Below, piece after piece: positions 34,415-44,252 of a stretch of DNA of 64,000 nt (its first letter is position 1; each line of letters begins with the position of its first letter). Where the stretch lies: NCBI RefSeq assembly GCF_904846315.1, contig NZ_CAJHAF010000001.1:1922001-1986000 (forward strand), in the 5' to 3' direction. The position numbers were made by a program, and so were the translations under genes. The stretch comes from Psychrobacter jeotgali (GTDB taxonomy: Bacteria > Pseudomonadota > Gammaproteobacteria > Pseudomonadales > Moraxellaceae). The notes beneath the pieces were generated by a model. It was not told the DNA's origin. It was given only the letters and a program-made list of their open reading frames with translations, and ran no database searches.

Positions 34415-36709
34415 ATGCCTGATATTATTGATACTCCCCCGATGCCATCAGATGACGTGATGGATACCCGCTCTGTGGCCGAGTTCACTGAGCAAGCCTA
34501 TCTCAACTATGCCATGTACGTCATTATGGATCGCGCCTTGCCGCATATTGCTGATGGTCTGAAACCGGTACAACGCCGGATTGTCTACGCCATGAGCGAG
34601 TTGGGTCTTAAGTCTACCGCCAAGCCCAAAAAGTCGGCGCGTACGGTTGGTGACGTGCTGGGTAAATACCACCCGCACGGCGATAGTGCCTGTTATGAGG
34701 CGATGGTATTGATGGCGCAGCCGTTTAGTTATCGCTATCCGCTGATTACTGGACAAGGCAACTGGGGTAGCCCTGATGATCCCAAATCCTTTGCAGCCAT
34801 GCGTTATACCGAAGCCAAAATGTCCGCTTATGCCAACACTTTGCTAAGCGAGCTCGGTCAAGGCACCGTCGATTGGCAAGATAACTTCGATGGCTCCATG
34901 CAAGAGCCCGTTACTCTGCCAGCACGCTTACCGAATATTTTACTCAATGGCACTACGGGTATCGCCGTGGGTATGGCAACCGATATCCCGCCGCACAATC
35001 TCAATGAAGTGGTACGAGCTGCTATTCGTCTATTGAAGAACCCTGAACTATCAGTCAAGCAGCTGACCCAATCCATACCAGCGCCGGATTTGCCAACGCC
35101 TGCCGAGATTATTACTAGCAAAAAAGATCTGCAAGCGATGTATGAGAGCGGACGTGGCAGTTATAAAATGCGTGCTACCTACCATATTGATCCTAAAGAG
35201 AAAAACCTGGTCATTATTGATGCGCTGCCTTTTCAAGTCTCAGGTAATAAGATCCAAGAGCAAATCGCCAAGCTTATGACCGAGAAAAAGCTGCCCTGGG
35301 TTACTGATATCCATGATGAGTCTGACCACGAAAACGCCTGCCGTATTGTCTTGGAGCTACGCTCAAGTCGTGTCGATGTCGAGCGAGTTATGAGTCATTT
35401 ATTTGCCAGTACCGATCTTGAGAGCAATTATCGGGTCAATATGAATATGATTGGCCTTAATGGTAAGCCGCAAGTCAAAAACTTAAAAGAAATCTTGGAA
35501 GAATGGCTAGTCAGCCGCCGCTCAGTGGTCACCCGCCGCATACAATTTCGCTTAGATAAAATAGATAAGCGTTTGCACATTTTGGCAGGTCTATTGATTG
35601 CTTATCTACATATTGATGAAGTCATTCGTATCATCCGTGAAGAAGACGATCCAAAAGCAGCATTGATGCAAGGTTATGATTTAACTGAGATTCAAGCTAA
35701 CGCTATTTTGGATATTCGCCTACGTCAATTGGCCAAGCTTGAAGAGATTGAGCTTAGAAGCGAGCAAGATGAACTCAAAGCTGAGCGTGCCACCCTGCAA
35801 GAGTATCTGGATAATCCAGAGAGTTTGACTAATCTGATTATTGATGAGCTCACCGCAGATATGAAGGAGCACGGCAACGAGCGTATGTCGCCATTAGCAG
35901 AACGCGCCGAGGCGCAAGCGCTGAAAGAATCGGATCTCGTACCCAGCGAGCCCATTACTGCTATCTTATCCAAAGCGGGTTGGATTCGTGCCGCCAAGGG
36001 TCATGATGTTGACGCCGCTGGCATGACTTACCGCTCGGGCGATGGCTATCAAGCGCACGTACGCGGTAAATCAAATGAGAAAATCTACGTCCTCGATAGC
36101 ACCGGACGCAGTTATAGCATTGAGGCGCATAATCTTGCCTCCGCCCGCGGTCAAGGCGATCCGCTCACCAGCGTGTTAAAGCCTCCCGCAGGCGCAAGTT
36201 TCGAGCAATTATTAACTGGTAATGACGAGCAGCGTATCATTCTTGCTAGTTCGCAAGGCTACGGCTTTATCAATACGCTGGGCAACCTCGATAGTAATCA
36301 AAAAGCGGGGAAAAAAATCATCAACTTGCCTGCTGACAGTAAACTATTAACTGTCGCCCGTATTGACGCCCCTGCTAATGACGCTAGTAGCGAAGATGAG
36401 CAGGTCAGTACAGCCGCACCTGACCATGTCGCAGTAGTCACTAATGCAGGATATTTACTGGTATTTGCGCTCGATGATTTGCCAGAACAAGCGCGCGGTA
36501 AAGGCAATAAAATGATTAACTTAAAAGGTGATGAAGAAGTGTTGGCTGTCACACCACTGAGCTTGCAAGACAGTTTAATTATCACCGCTGGCAAGCGCCA
36601 TGTAACTCTAAAGCCAATGGACTTAGCCAATTATACTGGCACGCGTGGCAATCGTGGCGGTCAATTGCCAAGAGGCTTTCAGAATGTGACTGCGGTTGAG
36701 GTTGGATAA
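34415..36709 (+). CDS. parC: DNA topoisomerase IV subunit A
   Basis: 764 residues. With ParE it decatenates daughter chromosomes. [29 protein letters not shown] opens the breakage-rejoining domain, and the catalytic Tyr is at residue 131 (MRYTEAKM). The quinolone-determining region [12 protein letters not shown] shows Ser91 and Glu95, the positions equal to Ser80 and Glu84 of E. coli, in their susceptible forms. The C-terminal 260 residues form the beta-propeller. Length agrees with other ParC. The start lacks a strong ribosome-binding site (AAAACATATAAGCG...). Confidence 0.97.
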   Translation: MPDIIDTPPMPSDDVMDTRSVAEFTEQAYLNYAMYVIMDRALPHIADGLKPVQRRIVYAMSELGLKSTAKPKKSARTVGDVLGKYHPHGDSACYEAMVLMAQPFSYRYPLITGQGNWGSPDDPKSFAAMRYTEAKMSAYANTLLSELGQGTVDWQDNFDGSMQEPVTLPARLPNILLNGTTGIAVGMATDIPPHNLNEVVRAAIRLLKNPELSVKQLTQSIPAPDLPTPAEIITSKKDLQAMYESGRGSYKMRATYHIDPKEKNLVIIDALPFQVSGNKIQEQIAKLMTEKKLPWVTDIHDESDHENACRIVLELRSSRVDVERVMSHLFASTDLESNYRVNMNMIGLNGKPQVKNLKEILEEWLVSRRSVVTRRIQFRLDKIDKRLHILAGLLIAYLHIDEVIRIIREEDDPKAALMQGYDLTEIQANAILDIRLRQLAKLEEIELRSEQDELKAERATLQEYLDNPESLTNLIIDELTADMKEHGNERMSPLAERAEAQALKESDLVPSEPITAILSKAGWIRAAKGHDVDAAGMTYRSGDGYQAHVRGKSNEKIYVLDSTGRSYSIEAHNLASARGQGDPLTSVLKPPAGASFEQLLTGNDEQRIILASSQGYGFINTLGNLDSNQKAGKKIINLPADSKLLTVARIDAPANDASSEDEQVSTAAPDHVAVVTNAGYLLVFALDDLPEQARGKGNKMINLKGDEEVLAVTPLSLQDSLIITAGKRHVTLKPMDLANYTGTRGNRGGQLPRGFQNVTAVEVG

Positions 36710-36729
36710 TTGGGGCTTTAAATTTTGGA

Positions 36730-36752
36730 AAGCTGGGTTAATAGCCCAGCTT
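36730..36752. terminator. hairpin after parC
   Basis: AAGCTGGG and CCCAGCTT with a 7-base loop, 20 bases after the parC stop. There is no T-tract on the plus strand, so it is only a possible terminator for parC or for the convergent gene. Confidence 0.45.
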
Positions 36753-36777
36753 ACACAAATAGCGCCTTTAACAGTCT

Positions 36778-37386
36778 CTAACCCTGCCGCAATCCCAGAA
36801 TAGGAATCACCAAATCCTCTTCATCGGTCAAATGCTGCGAAAGCAAATCGCTACCAGCAACCAAAGTCTGATGTAATTGCTCGGCAAGTGCTTTGTCCTC
36901 AACCTCAGCTCTAGCCAGCTTATTATTTTGTGCTTGCAGCTCATCAAGTAGCGCATCTAGGCGTATATGGTCTTGGCTCAATATCTCAAACCCTGCCTTT
37001 AACTTTGGGTATCTACCTATAAATTCAGGGAAAAACCCAGCGTCCTCGACACTGTGATGCTGATGCAGTTTGAGCACATGCATATTAATGCGCTTTAGCA
37101 TCTGCGAGCGATACTCTGCCCAATCGAACTCTTTATTTTGGTAGGCCTCACTAATTTGGGTGAGGATTCGTTGGCGTTTACGTATGTTAGTATGTACCTT
37201 TAACCAACCTGAGGTTTTGTAGGCATAATCTGCGCTAAACCATTGCTCAGGAGGTAGTTTTTCGTACAAAAATAGCCAGTCGCGCTCAAGCCGACTATCT
37301 GGATGGCGTGGGGATATATCAAATTCAAATAGAGAGTCCTCGGCAATATTCGAAACGGTAGCGTTGTGCTTAGAGTTATTCATCAT
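36778..37386 (-). CDS. hemerythrin-like (HHE domain) protein, copy 1
   Basis: 202 residues. An N-terminal part with FDISPRHPDSRLERDWLFLYEKLPPEQWF is followed by an HHE cation-binding domain (about residues 110-200): MHVLKLHQHHSVEDAGFFPEF, then LSQDHIRLDALLDEL, then LSQHLTDEEDLVIPIL. The His and Glu/Asp spacing is that of the four-helix diiron hemerythrin fold, which binds O2 or senses oxygen, iron or NO. The N-terminal segment is not in E. coli relatives. A close paralogue lies 1.2 kb away (38621-39235), with a HAD gene on the other strand between. Confidence 0.85.
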   Translation of the reverse strand: MMNNSKHNATVSNIAEDSLFEFDISPRHPDSRLERDWLFLYEKLPPEQWFSADYAYKTSGWLKVHTNIRKRQRILTQISEAYQNKEFDWAEYRSQMLKRINMHVLKLHQHHSVEDAGFFPEFIGRYPKLKAGFEILSQDHIRLDALLDELQAQNNKLARAEVEDKALAEQLHQTLVAGSDLLSQHLTDEEDLVIPILGLRQG

Positions 37387-37693
37387 ATAGTCCTAATGTC
37401 TCAATTTTTAACGATTATATTATTAGTAATAAATAAGCACTAGCGAAAACTCATAAGTACCAACTATTAGAATTACTAATATATAGCTATCATATATGTA
37501 GGCGATAGCTAAGATAAACTAGCTTTGCGTTGCTATTAATCAGTAAAGTATCAGATAGATTTGACCAATCATCTAGATTTACATAACCATGCCTTACACC
37601 CTATCAAGACCTACCTTATAATATGAGGTATTGTTAAATCATTAAATATGATAACCCGCTTAAAATTAGTCTCATAAAATTAATAGGATAACC
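37387..37693. other. intergenic region upstream of the HAD phosphatase
   Basis: AT-rich, divergent promoters for hemerythrin copy 1 and the HAD gene. An inverted repeat TAGCTATC (37484-37491) and GATAGCTA (37504-37511) with a 12-base loop may be an operator or a weak hairpin. No gene. Confidence 0.45.
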
Positions 37694-38527
37694 ATGTTTA
37701 CAGAATACAAAGCTAGCGGAGCACTGACAAATACCGCTATACCCGTACCCAAAATTATATTTTTCGACATTGATGATACGCTCAGCCGTAACGGTGTCAT
37801 TGCTGAGCACAATAAAGCCACCCTTGAGCGCCTTGCTCACGATACCGATATCAAGCTGGTCATCTCAACCGGTCGCTCCAAAGCGATCATACCCGATGAC
37901 ATCTTGGCACTACTGGACGCTGATGTATTGGACGCGATTATCTGTATGAATGGACAATATAGCTTTGATAAAAGCGGTATGATTAGTCACTACCCATTAT
38001 CAGCTGAGCAGACCACTAACATTGTTAAGTTATGCCAAACCAGTGGACTGATATACAAGTTTGATGGTGCCACGCATATTGCTTGGTCTGGTGAAAATGA
38101 TCGTCTACGAGTTTTTAATGCTATAACCCCAAACTCTATCGTTGACCCTGATTATTATAAATCAAATGACGTTTATCAATGTTCCGTATTCTTTAATAAT
38201 CAACAAGAGAAGATGCAGGATGTTGACTTTGCTCAGTATGGTCTCAAACTGGTGCACTGGCATAATACCGGTGCTGATATACTGCCATTAGAGGCGTCAA
38301 AAGCACGGGGAATTAAAGATATCTGTCAGCATTATGCTATAGATGTGAGCACTAGTATGGCGTTTGGCGATGGTATGAATGATCTTGAGATGTTTGATTT
38401 GGTTGGTTTTGCCGTATCTATGGGCGATGGACAACCGGCTTTAAAAGCGCGGGCAGACTTTATTACCGGTACCATCGAAGAGCACGGTATCCAAGCAGTG
38501 CTTGATCAGTTCCATATTAAATCGTAA
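37694..38527 (+). CDS. HAD-superfamily hydrolase, Cof type
   Basis: 277 residues. Motif I is FFDIDDT with the nucleophile Asp near residue 25, motif II ISTGRSK, and motif IV FGDGMNDLEMF. The cap domain between motifs II and III is of the C2 (Cof) type that acts on sugar phosphates, nucleotides or pyridoxal phosphate. The substrate cannot be told. AGGATAACC precedes the ATG. The gene is transcribed against its two hemerythrin-like neighbours. Confidence 0.9.
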   Translation: MFTEYKASGALTNTAIPVPKIIFFDIDDTLSRNGVIAEHNKATLERLAHDTDIKLVISTGRSKAIIPDDILALLDADVLDAIICMNGQYSFDKSGMISHYPLSAEQTTNIVKLCQTSGLIYKFDGATHIAWSGENDRLRVFNAITPNSIVDPDYYKSNDVYQCSVFFNNQQEKMQDVDFAQYGLKLVHWHNTGADILPLEASKARGIKDICQHYAIDVSTSMAFGDGMNDLEMFDLVGFAVSMGDGQPALKARADFITGTIEEHGIQAVLDQFHIKS

Positions 38528-38620
38528 ACAAGCGTAGTTAGTAAAAGGGTAATAAAGGCAACGATAATAAATTACTGATAATAAAGACCAAATAAACAGG
38601 CGACATATAAAGTGCTGACT

Positions 38621-39235
38621 TTAATCTTGACGCAAACCCAAAATAGGAATAACCAGATCCTCTTCATCGCTTAGATGACTTGCCAGCAAATCACTACTGG
38701 CAATCAAGGTATGGTGCAAGCGTTCGGCAAGCGCATTATCTTCTACTGTGCTCATAGCAAGTGTGTTATTGAGCGTTTGCAATTCATTGAGTAATGCATC
38801 TAAACGCTCATGGTCACGCTCTAATAACTCAAAGCCTGCTTTTAATTGTGGATATTCCTGTATAAAACGAGGAAAGTATCTTTTGTCCTCAATACTATGA
38901 TGTTGATGTAGTTTAAAAACATGTTCCTCGATACGTGGCAATACTTGCAAGCGATAGTTCGACCAATTTAGTGCGCCCATTTGATACTCGGCGCTCAGCT
39001 GCTTCAAAACTTTCTGGCGTTTGCGTATGCCATTATGAGTATTAAGCCAGTTGGCAGTTCTATTGACATATTCAGCATTACGCCAGTGACTGGCAGGCAG
39101 TTTTTCATATAGAAACAACCAGTCTAGCTGCAGTCGACTGTCAGGATGACGGGGAGATATTTTCGCTAGCTTTTCATTTGAGGTATTCTGATTATCTTTA
39201 TTGTGAGTAGCGTTTTTTGTGTCGAAGGTATCCAC
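38621..39235 (-). CDS. hemerythrin-like (HHE domain) protein, copy 2
   Basis: 204 residues, colinear with copy 1 over almost the whole length. Shared blocks include ISPRHPDSRL, DWLFLYEKLP, HVFKLHQHHSIEDKRYFPRF, ERDHERLDALLNELQ, ASHLSDEEDLVIPILGLRQ. The metal-ligand His/Glu/Asp set is kept. Copies differ mainly at the first 25 residues and in scattered positions, so the duplication is not recent. Coiled, soluble; no signal peptide. The function follows copy 1. Confidence 0.85.
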   Translation of the reverse strand: MDTFDTKNATHNKDNQNTSNEKLAKISPRHPDSRLQLDWLFLYEKLPASHWRNAEYVNRTANWLNTHNGIRKRQKVLKQLSAEYQMGALNWSNYRLQVLPRIEEHVFKLHQHHSIEDKRYFPRFIQEYPQLKAGFELLERDHERLDALLNELQTLNNTLAMSTVEDNALAERLHHTLIASSDLLASHLSDEEDLVIPILGLRQD

Positions 39236-39432
39236 TTTATCGTCCTCATTTGTAATCGACTGGTTGCCAGCTCTATAAGCTACTTATTAATAATACTAAT
39301 ACAACTCAGTCGATTATATAATATACATATCTAATATATAAAGGCTATAAAAGCAAAAACAAGCTGACTTTAGACACTTGTGCCTTCAATAGAGTGGTCC
39401 TTAAATTAGCCCGTTATAAAGACCAACATCAA

Positions 39433-39465
39433 AAAACCCTTGCCATTAATAGCAAGGGTTTTCTG
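39433..39465 (-). terminator. terminator of the AbgT-family gene
   Basis: Arms AAAACCCTTGC and GCAAGGGTTTT with an 8-base loop and A/T runs at both sides. It lies 31 bases after the stop of the minus-strand transporter. Confidence 0.85.
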
Positions 39466-39495
39466 TTTTTTAAAATAGCTTTTATAATTTAACCA

Positions 39496-41124
39496 TTATT
39501 TTGCTGGATAAAAAGTTTCCGCACCTGGACCTACAGGGAGACCAAACACAAATACCCAAATACAGAATAATAGCGTCCAACCAATGAGGAAAGTTATAGA
39601 GTAAGGCAACATCATAGCCATCAAAGTCCCTACCCCAGTATCCTTTTTATAACGCATGGCTACCGCCAAAATAAGCCCAAAATAGCTCATCATTGGGGTA
39701 ATAATATTGGTTGTCGAGTCGCCAATACGATAAGCGGCTTGAATCATTTCAGGAGCATAGCCCGTTAGCATAAGCATCGGCACAAATATCGGTGCGGTCA
39801 CCGCCCACTGGGCAGAAGCTGAACCTAACATCAAGTTGACCATCGCACAGATAAGGATGAAGCCAACCAGTAGCAAAGGTCCTGTCAGACCTATATCATT
39901 TAGGAAGGTCGCTCCTGATACGGCCATGACCGAGCCTAAGTTTGACCAGTTGAAAAAAGCAGTAAACTGGGCAGCAAAGAATACCAGGACAATATAAATA
40001 CTGAGTGAGCTCATGGCTTGGCTCATGGCATCTACCACGTCTTGATTGTTCTTTATGCTCCCAGTAATCTTGCCGTAAATATAACCCGGTATAGCAAAGA
40101 ATACAAAAATAAAGACTACAATACCTTTCAAAAATGGCGAGCCAGATACTAGTCCGGTCTCAGCGTTACGCAATATACCCTCAGTAGGCACCACCGTCCA
40201 AGCCAGTAGTAAGCAAAATATCAGCATACTGATACCTGCCCACATCAGACCCTTTTTCTCAAGAGACGTTACTTTTTCAATTTGAGTTTCTAATACTGAA
40301 GGATCATCAGCATCACTCGGATTGTATTTACCAAGGCTGGGCTCAACGACTTTTTCAGTGATAAGATAACCTAGCCCACTAATCAGGAAGGTACTGGCCA
40401 CCATAAAATACCAATTGGCCTCTGCCCCAACAGTATAAGCAGGATCGATAATACGCGCCGCTTCTTGGGTAATTCCTGATAATAAAGGGTCTACCGTGCC
40501 CAGTAACAAGTTAGCACTATAGCCTGCTGAAACCCCAGCAAATGCAGCAGCGATACCTGCCAGCGGATGCCTCCCAAGTGAGTGGAAGATCACTGCCGCC
40601 AGCGGGATCAATACCACGTAGCCAAGCTCAGCGGCGGTATTTGACATAATACCGGCGAACACTATCGTTAGCGTGACTATCTTTGGTGGGGCATTCATTA
40701 CTAGTCCGCGTAGTGCCGCTGATATCATCCCTGAATACTCAGCGATACCCACCCCTAGTAATGCCACTAATACCGTACCCAGAGGTACAAAACCTGTGAA
40801 ATTGGTGACTAGGTTTTCGACGATACGAGCAAGTCCTTCACCGTTTAATAAGTTAACCACATAAATAATGCCATCGGCACTACGGCCTGCTGTGCCTTCA
40901 GGTCTAGGATCGATAACCGACACGCCAAAATAGGATAATAGAGCCGATAGGAGCAATAAAAATACCGACATCCAGACAAATAGAATTACGGGATGCGGTA
41001 ATAAATTGCCTAACCATTCCACGCCTCTTAAAAAGCGCTGCATACGAGAGCTTTGCGCTCTGGTTTCAAATTCATTATCTGACGGATTTGGCGGGCTGCC
41101 ATTGGGAGATTGACTTCCTTGCAT
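39496..41124 (-). CDS. AbgT-family transporter
   Basis: 542 residues with about 12-13 membrane segments. Signatures of the AbgT/p-aminobenzoyl-glutamate transporter family include WLGNLLPHPVILFVWMSVFLLL near the start, AAAFAGVSAGYSANLLLGTVDPLLSGITQEAA, and the C-terminal YRIGDSTTNIITPMMSYFGLIL. Members import p-aminobenzoyl-glutamate or export antifolates (MtrF, YdaH). No folate or peptidase genes (abgAB) flank it, so direction and substrate are uncertain. The first 35 residues are polar (QGSQSPNGSPPNPSDNE...). Confidence 0.93.
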   Translation of the reverse strand: MQGSQSPNGSPPNPSDNEFETRAQSSRMQRFLRGVEWLGNLLPHPVILFVWMSVFLLLLSALLSYFGVSVIDPRPEGTAGRSADGIIYVVNLLNGEGLARIVENLVTNFTGFVPLGTVLVALLGVGIAEYSGMISAALRGLVMNAPPKIVTLTIVFAGIMSNTAAELGYVVLIPLAAVIFHSLGRHPLAGIAAAFAGVSAGYSANLLLGTVDPLLSGITQEAARIIDPAYTVGAEANWYFMVASTFLISGLGYLITEKVVEPSLGKYNPSDADDPSVLETQIEKVTSLEKKGLMWAGISMLIFCLLLAWTVVPTEGILRNAETGLVSGSPFLKGIVVFIFVFFAIPGYIYGKITGSIKNNQDVVDAMSQAMSSLSIYIVLVFFAAQFTAFFNWSNLGSVMAVSGATFLNDIGLTGPLLLVGFILICAMVNLMLGSASAQWAVTAPIFVPMLMLTGYAPEMIQAAYRIGDSTTNIITPMMSYFGLILAVAMRYKKDTGVGTLMAMMLPYSITFLIGWTLLFCIWVFVFGLPVGPGAETFYPAK

Positions 41125-41305
41125 AGCTTATGATTTCCATATAAGGTTTGAATGAGATTCATGTTTAATGAAACACGGATGGTTTATAAAAATGTGGGAT
41201 TGAACCACAGTTCTATCTTAAAAACAAACCTTTTTAGTGGGCTATACAAATTTTTAGGAATACGAGAAAGATACTGTATCAGCACCATTTGACGCCAAGT
41301 ATCTT

Positions 41306-41566
41306 TTAACGAGGCCTAGTCAACAAGCGATAAATCCCACTACCCAGCATATAACAGACGACAATCATCACAATAAATACCAACGCCGCTAAGATATAAA
41401 CAAACCAGGCTGGCAAACGGGTTAACCAACCGATAGTAAAAGCTGCACCCAAGTAAGCTTCAATGGGCCAGTAAATCACCGGTGTAGAAGTACTAGCATT
41501 CAGCAGAGCAATTAATCCTCCTAAACCCAAAATAGCGGTTATTATTCCAACAGTTCTATGGTTCAT
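41306..41566 (-). CDS. small membrane protein, unrecognised
   Basis: 86 residues with two to three hydrophobic segments (about 7-23, 35-48 and 53-75). TAAAGGATGAACC reads as AGGAT close to the ATG. No known domain is recognised. It lies between the AbgT gene and the solute-binding protein gene, divergent from the latter. A hairpin with a 22-base loop overlaps its stop (41267-41306). Confidence 0.65.
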   Translation of the reverse strand: MNHRTVGIITAILGLGGLIALLNASTSTPVIYWPIEAYLGAAFTIGWLTRLPAWFVYILAALVFIVMIVVCYMLGSGIYRLLTRPR

Positions 41567-41793
41567 CCTTTAATCCTTTTTTTTAATTAGATAACGCTGT
41601 GTTGATACTAGTAGCCTTATCCATAATTACTTTATTGCTGCTACTCGATGAAAACCAAATCAATTCAAGTCGTTACCTATCAAATTACGGTGTACAATAG
41701 GTAGCATATTATAATCTTTGACCCTGCACCCATGATACAATTTAGGGGTTATGTCTCAGTCATTCATTTGTTGTTTTATTTAGGAGAGCTATT

Positions 41794-42903
41794 TTGTCAC
41801 GTTTATCTTCACAGACTTCTACTCATATTGTCCCTAAAGTCCTGCTATGTGGCGCTATCGGACTTGCGCTTGCCAGTTGTAGTAACTCTGATAATGGCAC
41901 CAATGCTAACGTCGCTGATAATGATGTGACCCTAAATTTATATAACTGGTCAGAATATATGCCGCAAGAAATTCTTGATGGCTTTAAAAAAGAGACTGGT
42001 ATCAATGTCAATTACACTACTTTTGATTCTAACGAAGCCATGTACGCCAAACTAAAGTTGTTAGATGATTCCAGCCAATATGATCTTGCCATTCCGTCCA
42101 CTTATTATGTTGAAAAAATGGCTAAAGAAGGCTTATTACAGGAGCTTGATAAATCAAAGCTGAGCAACTTCAAAAATCTAGACACTTCCTTTACTAATAT
42201 TAAAGTCGATCCCGAGAATAAATACTCAATCCCCTATATGTGGGGCAGCACAGGTCTGGCTATCAACGGTGATGTCATCGACCCTGCCACTGTAAATAGC
42301 TGGAATGATTTATGGCGCCCTGAATACAAAAATCAAGTCATGTTGATGAACGATATGCGCGAAGTATTTGGCATGGCGTTATTAACCCTTGGCTACTCCG
42401 GCAACAGCAGTAATCCTGATGAGATTAAAGCCGCCTACGATAAGCTCACCACTCTTATGCCCAATGTTAAAACCTTTAACTCCGATGCGACCCGCATCCC
42501 TTATATCGAAGGTGAGACCAATATAGGCATGACCTGGAATGGTGAAGCAGTTATGGCTAATGACGAGGGCTTGACTAGCTTGGTCTATAAATATCCAACC
42601 GAGGGCGCGATACTTTGGATGGATAACTTTGTGATACCCAAGAACGCCAAACAAGTAGATGCCGCTCATCAATTTATCGATTATCTGATGCGCCCTGAAA
42701 ACGCTAAAATTGTTAGTGAAGAGATTGGTTATGCCTCGCCCAATATGGCAGCGCGTGAGCTTATGGATGAGGACGTTCGTAACAATCCAACCATTTATCC
42801 TTCTCAAGCAGTGCTTACCAAAGCTGAGTTCCAAGAAGACGTCGGTGATGAAGCGTTACAAGTCTATCAGCAGTACTGGGATATGCTAAAGACTGGCCGC
42901 TAG
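41794..42903 (+). CDS. PotD/PotF-like solute-binding lipoprotein
   Basis: 369 residues starting with TTG, fixed by AGGAGAGCTATT just before. Lipobox LALASC gives Cys near residue 29, so the protein is anchored at the inner membrane. The mature part is a polyamine-type binding protein: LNLYNWSEYMPQEILDGFKKETGINVNY, then LAIPSTYYVEKM, IPYMWGSTGL and MTWNGEAVMAND, with a C-terminal segment FQEDVGDEALQVYQQYWD. Family members bind spermidine or putrescine for an ABC importer. No ATPase or permease lies beside it, so it must pair with a transporter elsewhere. Confidence 0.9.
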   Translation: MSRLSSQTSTHIVPKVLLCGAIGLALASCSNSDNGTNANVADNDVTLNLYNWSEYMPQEILDGFKKETGINVNYTTFDSNEAMYAKLKLLDDSSQYDLAIPSTYYVEKMAKEGLLQELDKSKLSNFKNLDTSFTNIKVDPENKYSIPYMWGSTGLAINGDVIDPATVNSWNDLWRPEYKNQVMLMNDMREVFGMALLTLGYSGNSSNPDEIKAAYDKLTTLMPNVKTFNSDATRIPYIEGETNIGMTWNGEAVMANDEGLTSLVYKYPTEGAILWMDNFVIPKNAKQVDAAHQFIDYLMRPENAKIVSEEIGYASPNMAARELMDEDVRNNPTIYPSQAVLTKAEFQEDVGDEALQVYQQYWDMLKTGR

Positions 42904-42930
42904 TATCTAACCAATGCTTAAGCCTTTATT

Positions 42931-42958
42931 ATTAATAAATAAAAATTAATAAATAAAA
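42931..42958. repeat. 14-bp exact tandem duplication
   Basis: ATTAATAAATAAAA occurs twice in a row between the PotD-like gene and its terminator. Confidence 0.8.
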
Positions 42959-42988
42959 ACGCTAGTGGATCTCCACTAGCGTTTTTTT
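42956..42988. terminator. bidirectional terminator, PotD-like and FUSC genes
   Basis: A perfect 10-bp stem CGCTAGTGGA/TCCACTAGCG with a 2-base loop, AAAA on the left and seven T on the right. It lies 52 bases after the PotD-like stop and 31 bases after the stop of the convergent gene. Confidence 0.9.
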
Positions 42989-43019
42989 AGTTTTAACCTC
43001 TGTGCTTATTAATTCTCTA

Positions 43020-44252
43020 TTAAAGATGCAAATCTGTCTCCCCGCCTCGCTCCTCAATTCGGCGCTGCTCGCGGCGTTGGTAGCGTAGACCGGAGGCGTT
43101 ATACCACTGCGGACTGGTCTTTTGCAATAAGTCGCTTAAGCGTTGTAGCTGTGATTGCAGCGTTTGAGTTAGCCAAAAATAGCCTTGCCATTCAAAGGCT
43201 AGATTTTGCACACTCGGATAGTCTGACACCGTAATACGAGTAATGGGGCGAAAGACTTCATCACTAGGACTACGAAGCACTGCTGCCATATGCTGCATAG
43301 CTTGGGTCAACTCGTGCTGATAATGGGTGAGTAAAATATGATTATCTTCATCAATCTCAATACTTGCTAACCGCGGCGCCGCTGACAACAGTAAGTCAAT
43401 AGTACCAATGATATTGCGATGAGTTCGCTGAATAGTCTCAATGGTCTCTTTTTTGATACCGGATTCACTGATAGTCGCTGCCATGTGGGGGCGTACTGCT
43501 AACAGGCGCTTGTTGATCTCTTTTAACTCTTTAACCAATGCTTTGTTGACCGGGATGTCAGGCACTTTATTGGTAGCATAAATGACATTAGTAGAGTCAC
43601 CGTTTTTAATAGGCTGAAACGTATGATGGGTCAAGGTATCAGCACCGATATGGTCGCCTACTCCTGAATATAAATTGCTACAAGCTTCCAAATTACTGGC
43701 TAATAAAAAACGCCACATCAAAGTCGACTTGAGCGGTAATATCAAGGTAGCTCCTACCGCCACACCAGCCCCAATCAGAATATTAAAAGCGCGATATAAG
43801 CCATCTTGGCTGACATTGCTTTGGTCAGGGCTTGAGACAATCATTAGCATAGTAATGCCAGTCAGCAAACCAATATAACCTAATTGCTTGACCGCTACAT
43901 AACCGATGATGCCGCTAATAGTGCCAATCAACAGGCAGTACAACCATAACCAGTTGCCCATATCTTGACTTAACCACAAAAAGCCCAAGCCGACAACCAC
44001 GCCCAATAGCGTCCCTAAGATACGCTCTTTGGCTTTGGTATAAATAGCTCCTTGATACTGTAACAACCCTAATATCACAAACACCGTAATGGTCGTCCAT
44101 TCACCGTGCGGTAAATGAGTAAGCGTATTGAGCAACAACGCTACTAATACCGCTACACCCAAACGTATGGCATGTAAAATGTCAGCGTAAAGGTAACGAG
44201 CATAAGGTTCAACAAAGGGCGCAATAATACGCTGCCAAAGGGTCAGTTTCAC
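43020..44252 (-). CDS. FUSC-family inner-membrane protein (aromatic acid exporter type)
   Basis: 410 residues. About six membrane segments occupy residues 20-170 (LGVAVLVALLLNTL, TTITVFVILGLLQYQGAIYTKAKERILGTLLGVVVGLGFLWL...), followed by a cytoplasmic helical domain of about 230 residues. This is the half-size FUSC arrangement (YccS/YjcC/AaeB relatives), with the AKERILGTLLG motif. AaeB-type members export hydroxylated aromatic acids with a periplasmic partner; no such partner gene is seen. The substrate is unknown. Confidence 0.83.
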   Translation of the reverse strand: MKLTLWQRIIAPFVEPYARYLYADILHAIRLGVAVLVALLLNTLTHLPHGEWTTITVFVILGLLQYQGAIYTKAKERILGTLLGVVVGLGFLWLSQDMGNWLWLYCLLIGTISGIIGYVAVKQLGYIGLLTGITMLMIVSSPDQSNVSQDGLYRAFNILIGAGVAVGATLILPLKSTLMWRFLLASNLEACSNLYSGVGDHIGADTLTHHTFQPIKNGDSTNVIYATNKVPDIPVNKALVKELKEINKRLLAVRPHMAATISESGIKKETIETIQRTHRNIIGTIDLLLSAAPRLASIEIDEDNHILLTHYQHELTQAMQHMAAVLRSPSDEVFRPITRITVSDYPSVQNLAFEWQGYFWLTQTLQSQLQRLSDLLQKTSPQWYNASGLRYQRREQRRIEERGGETDLHL

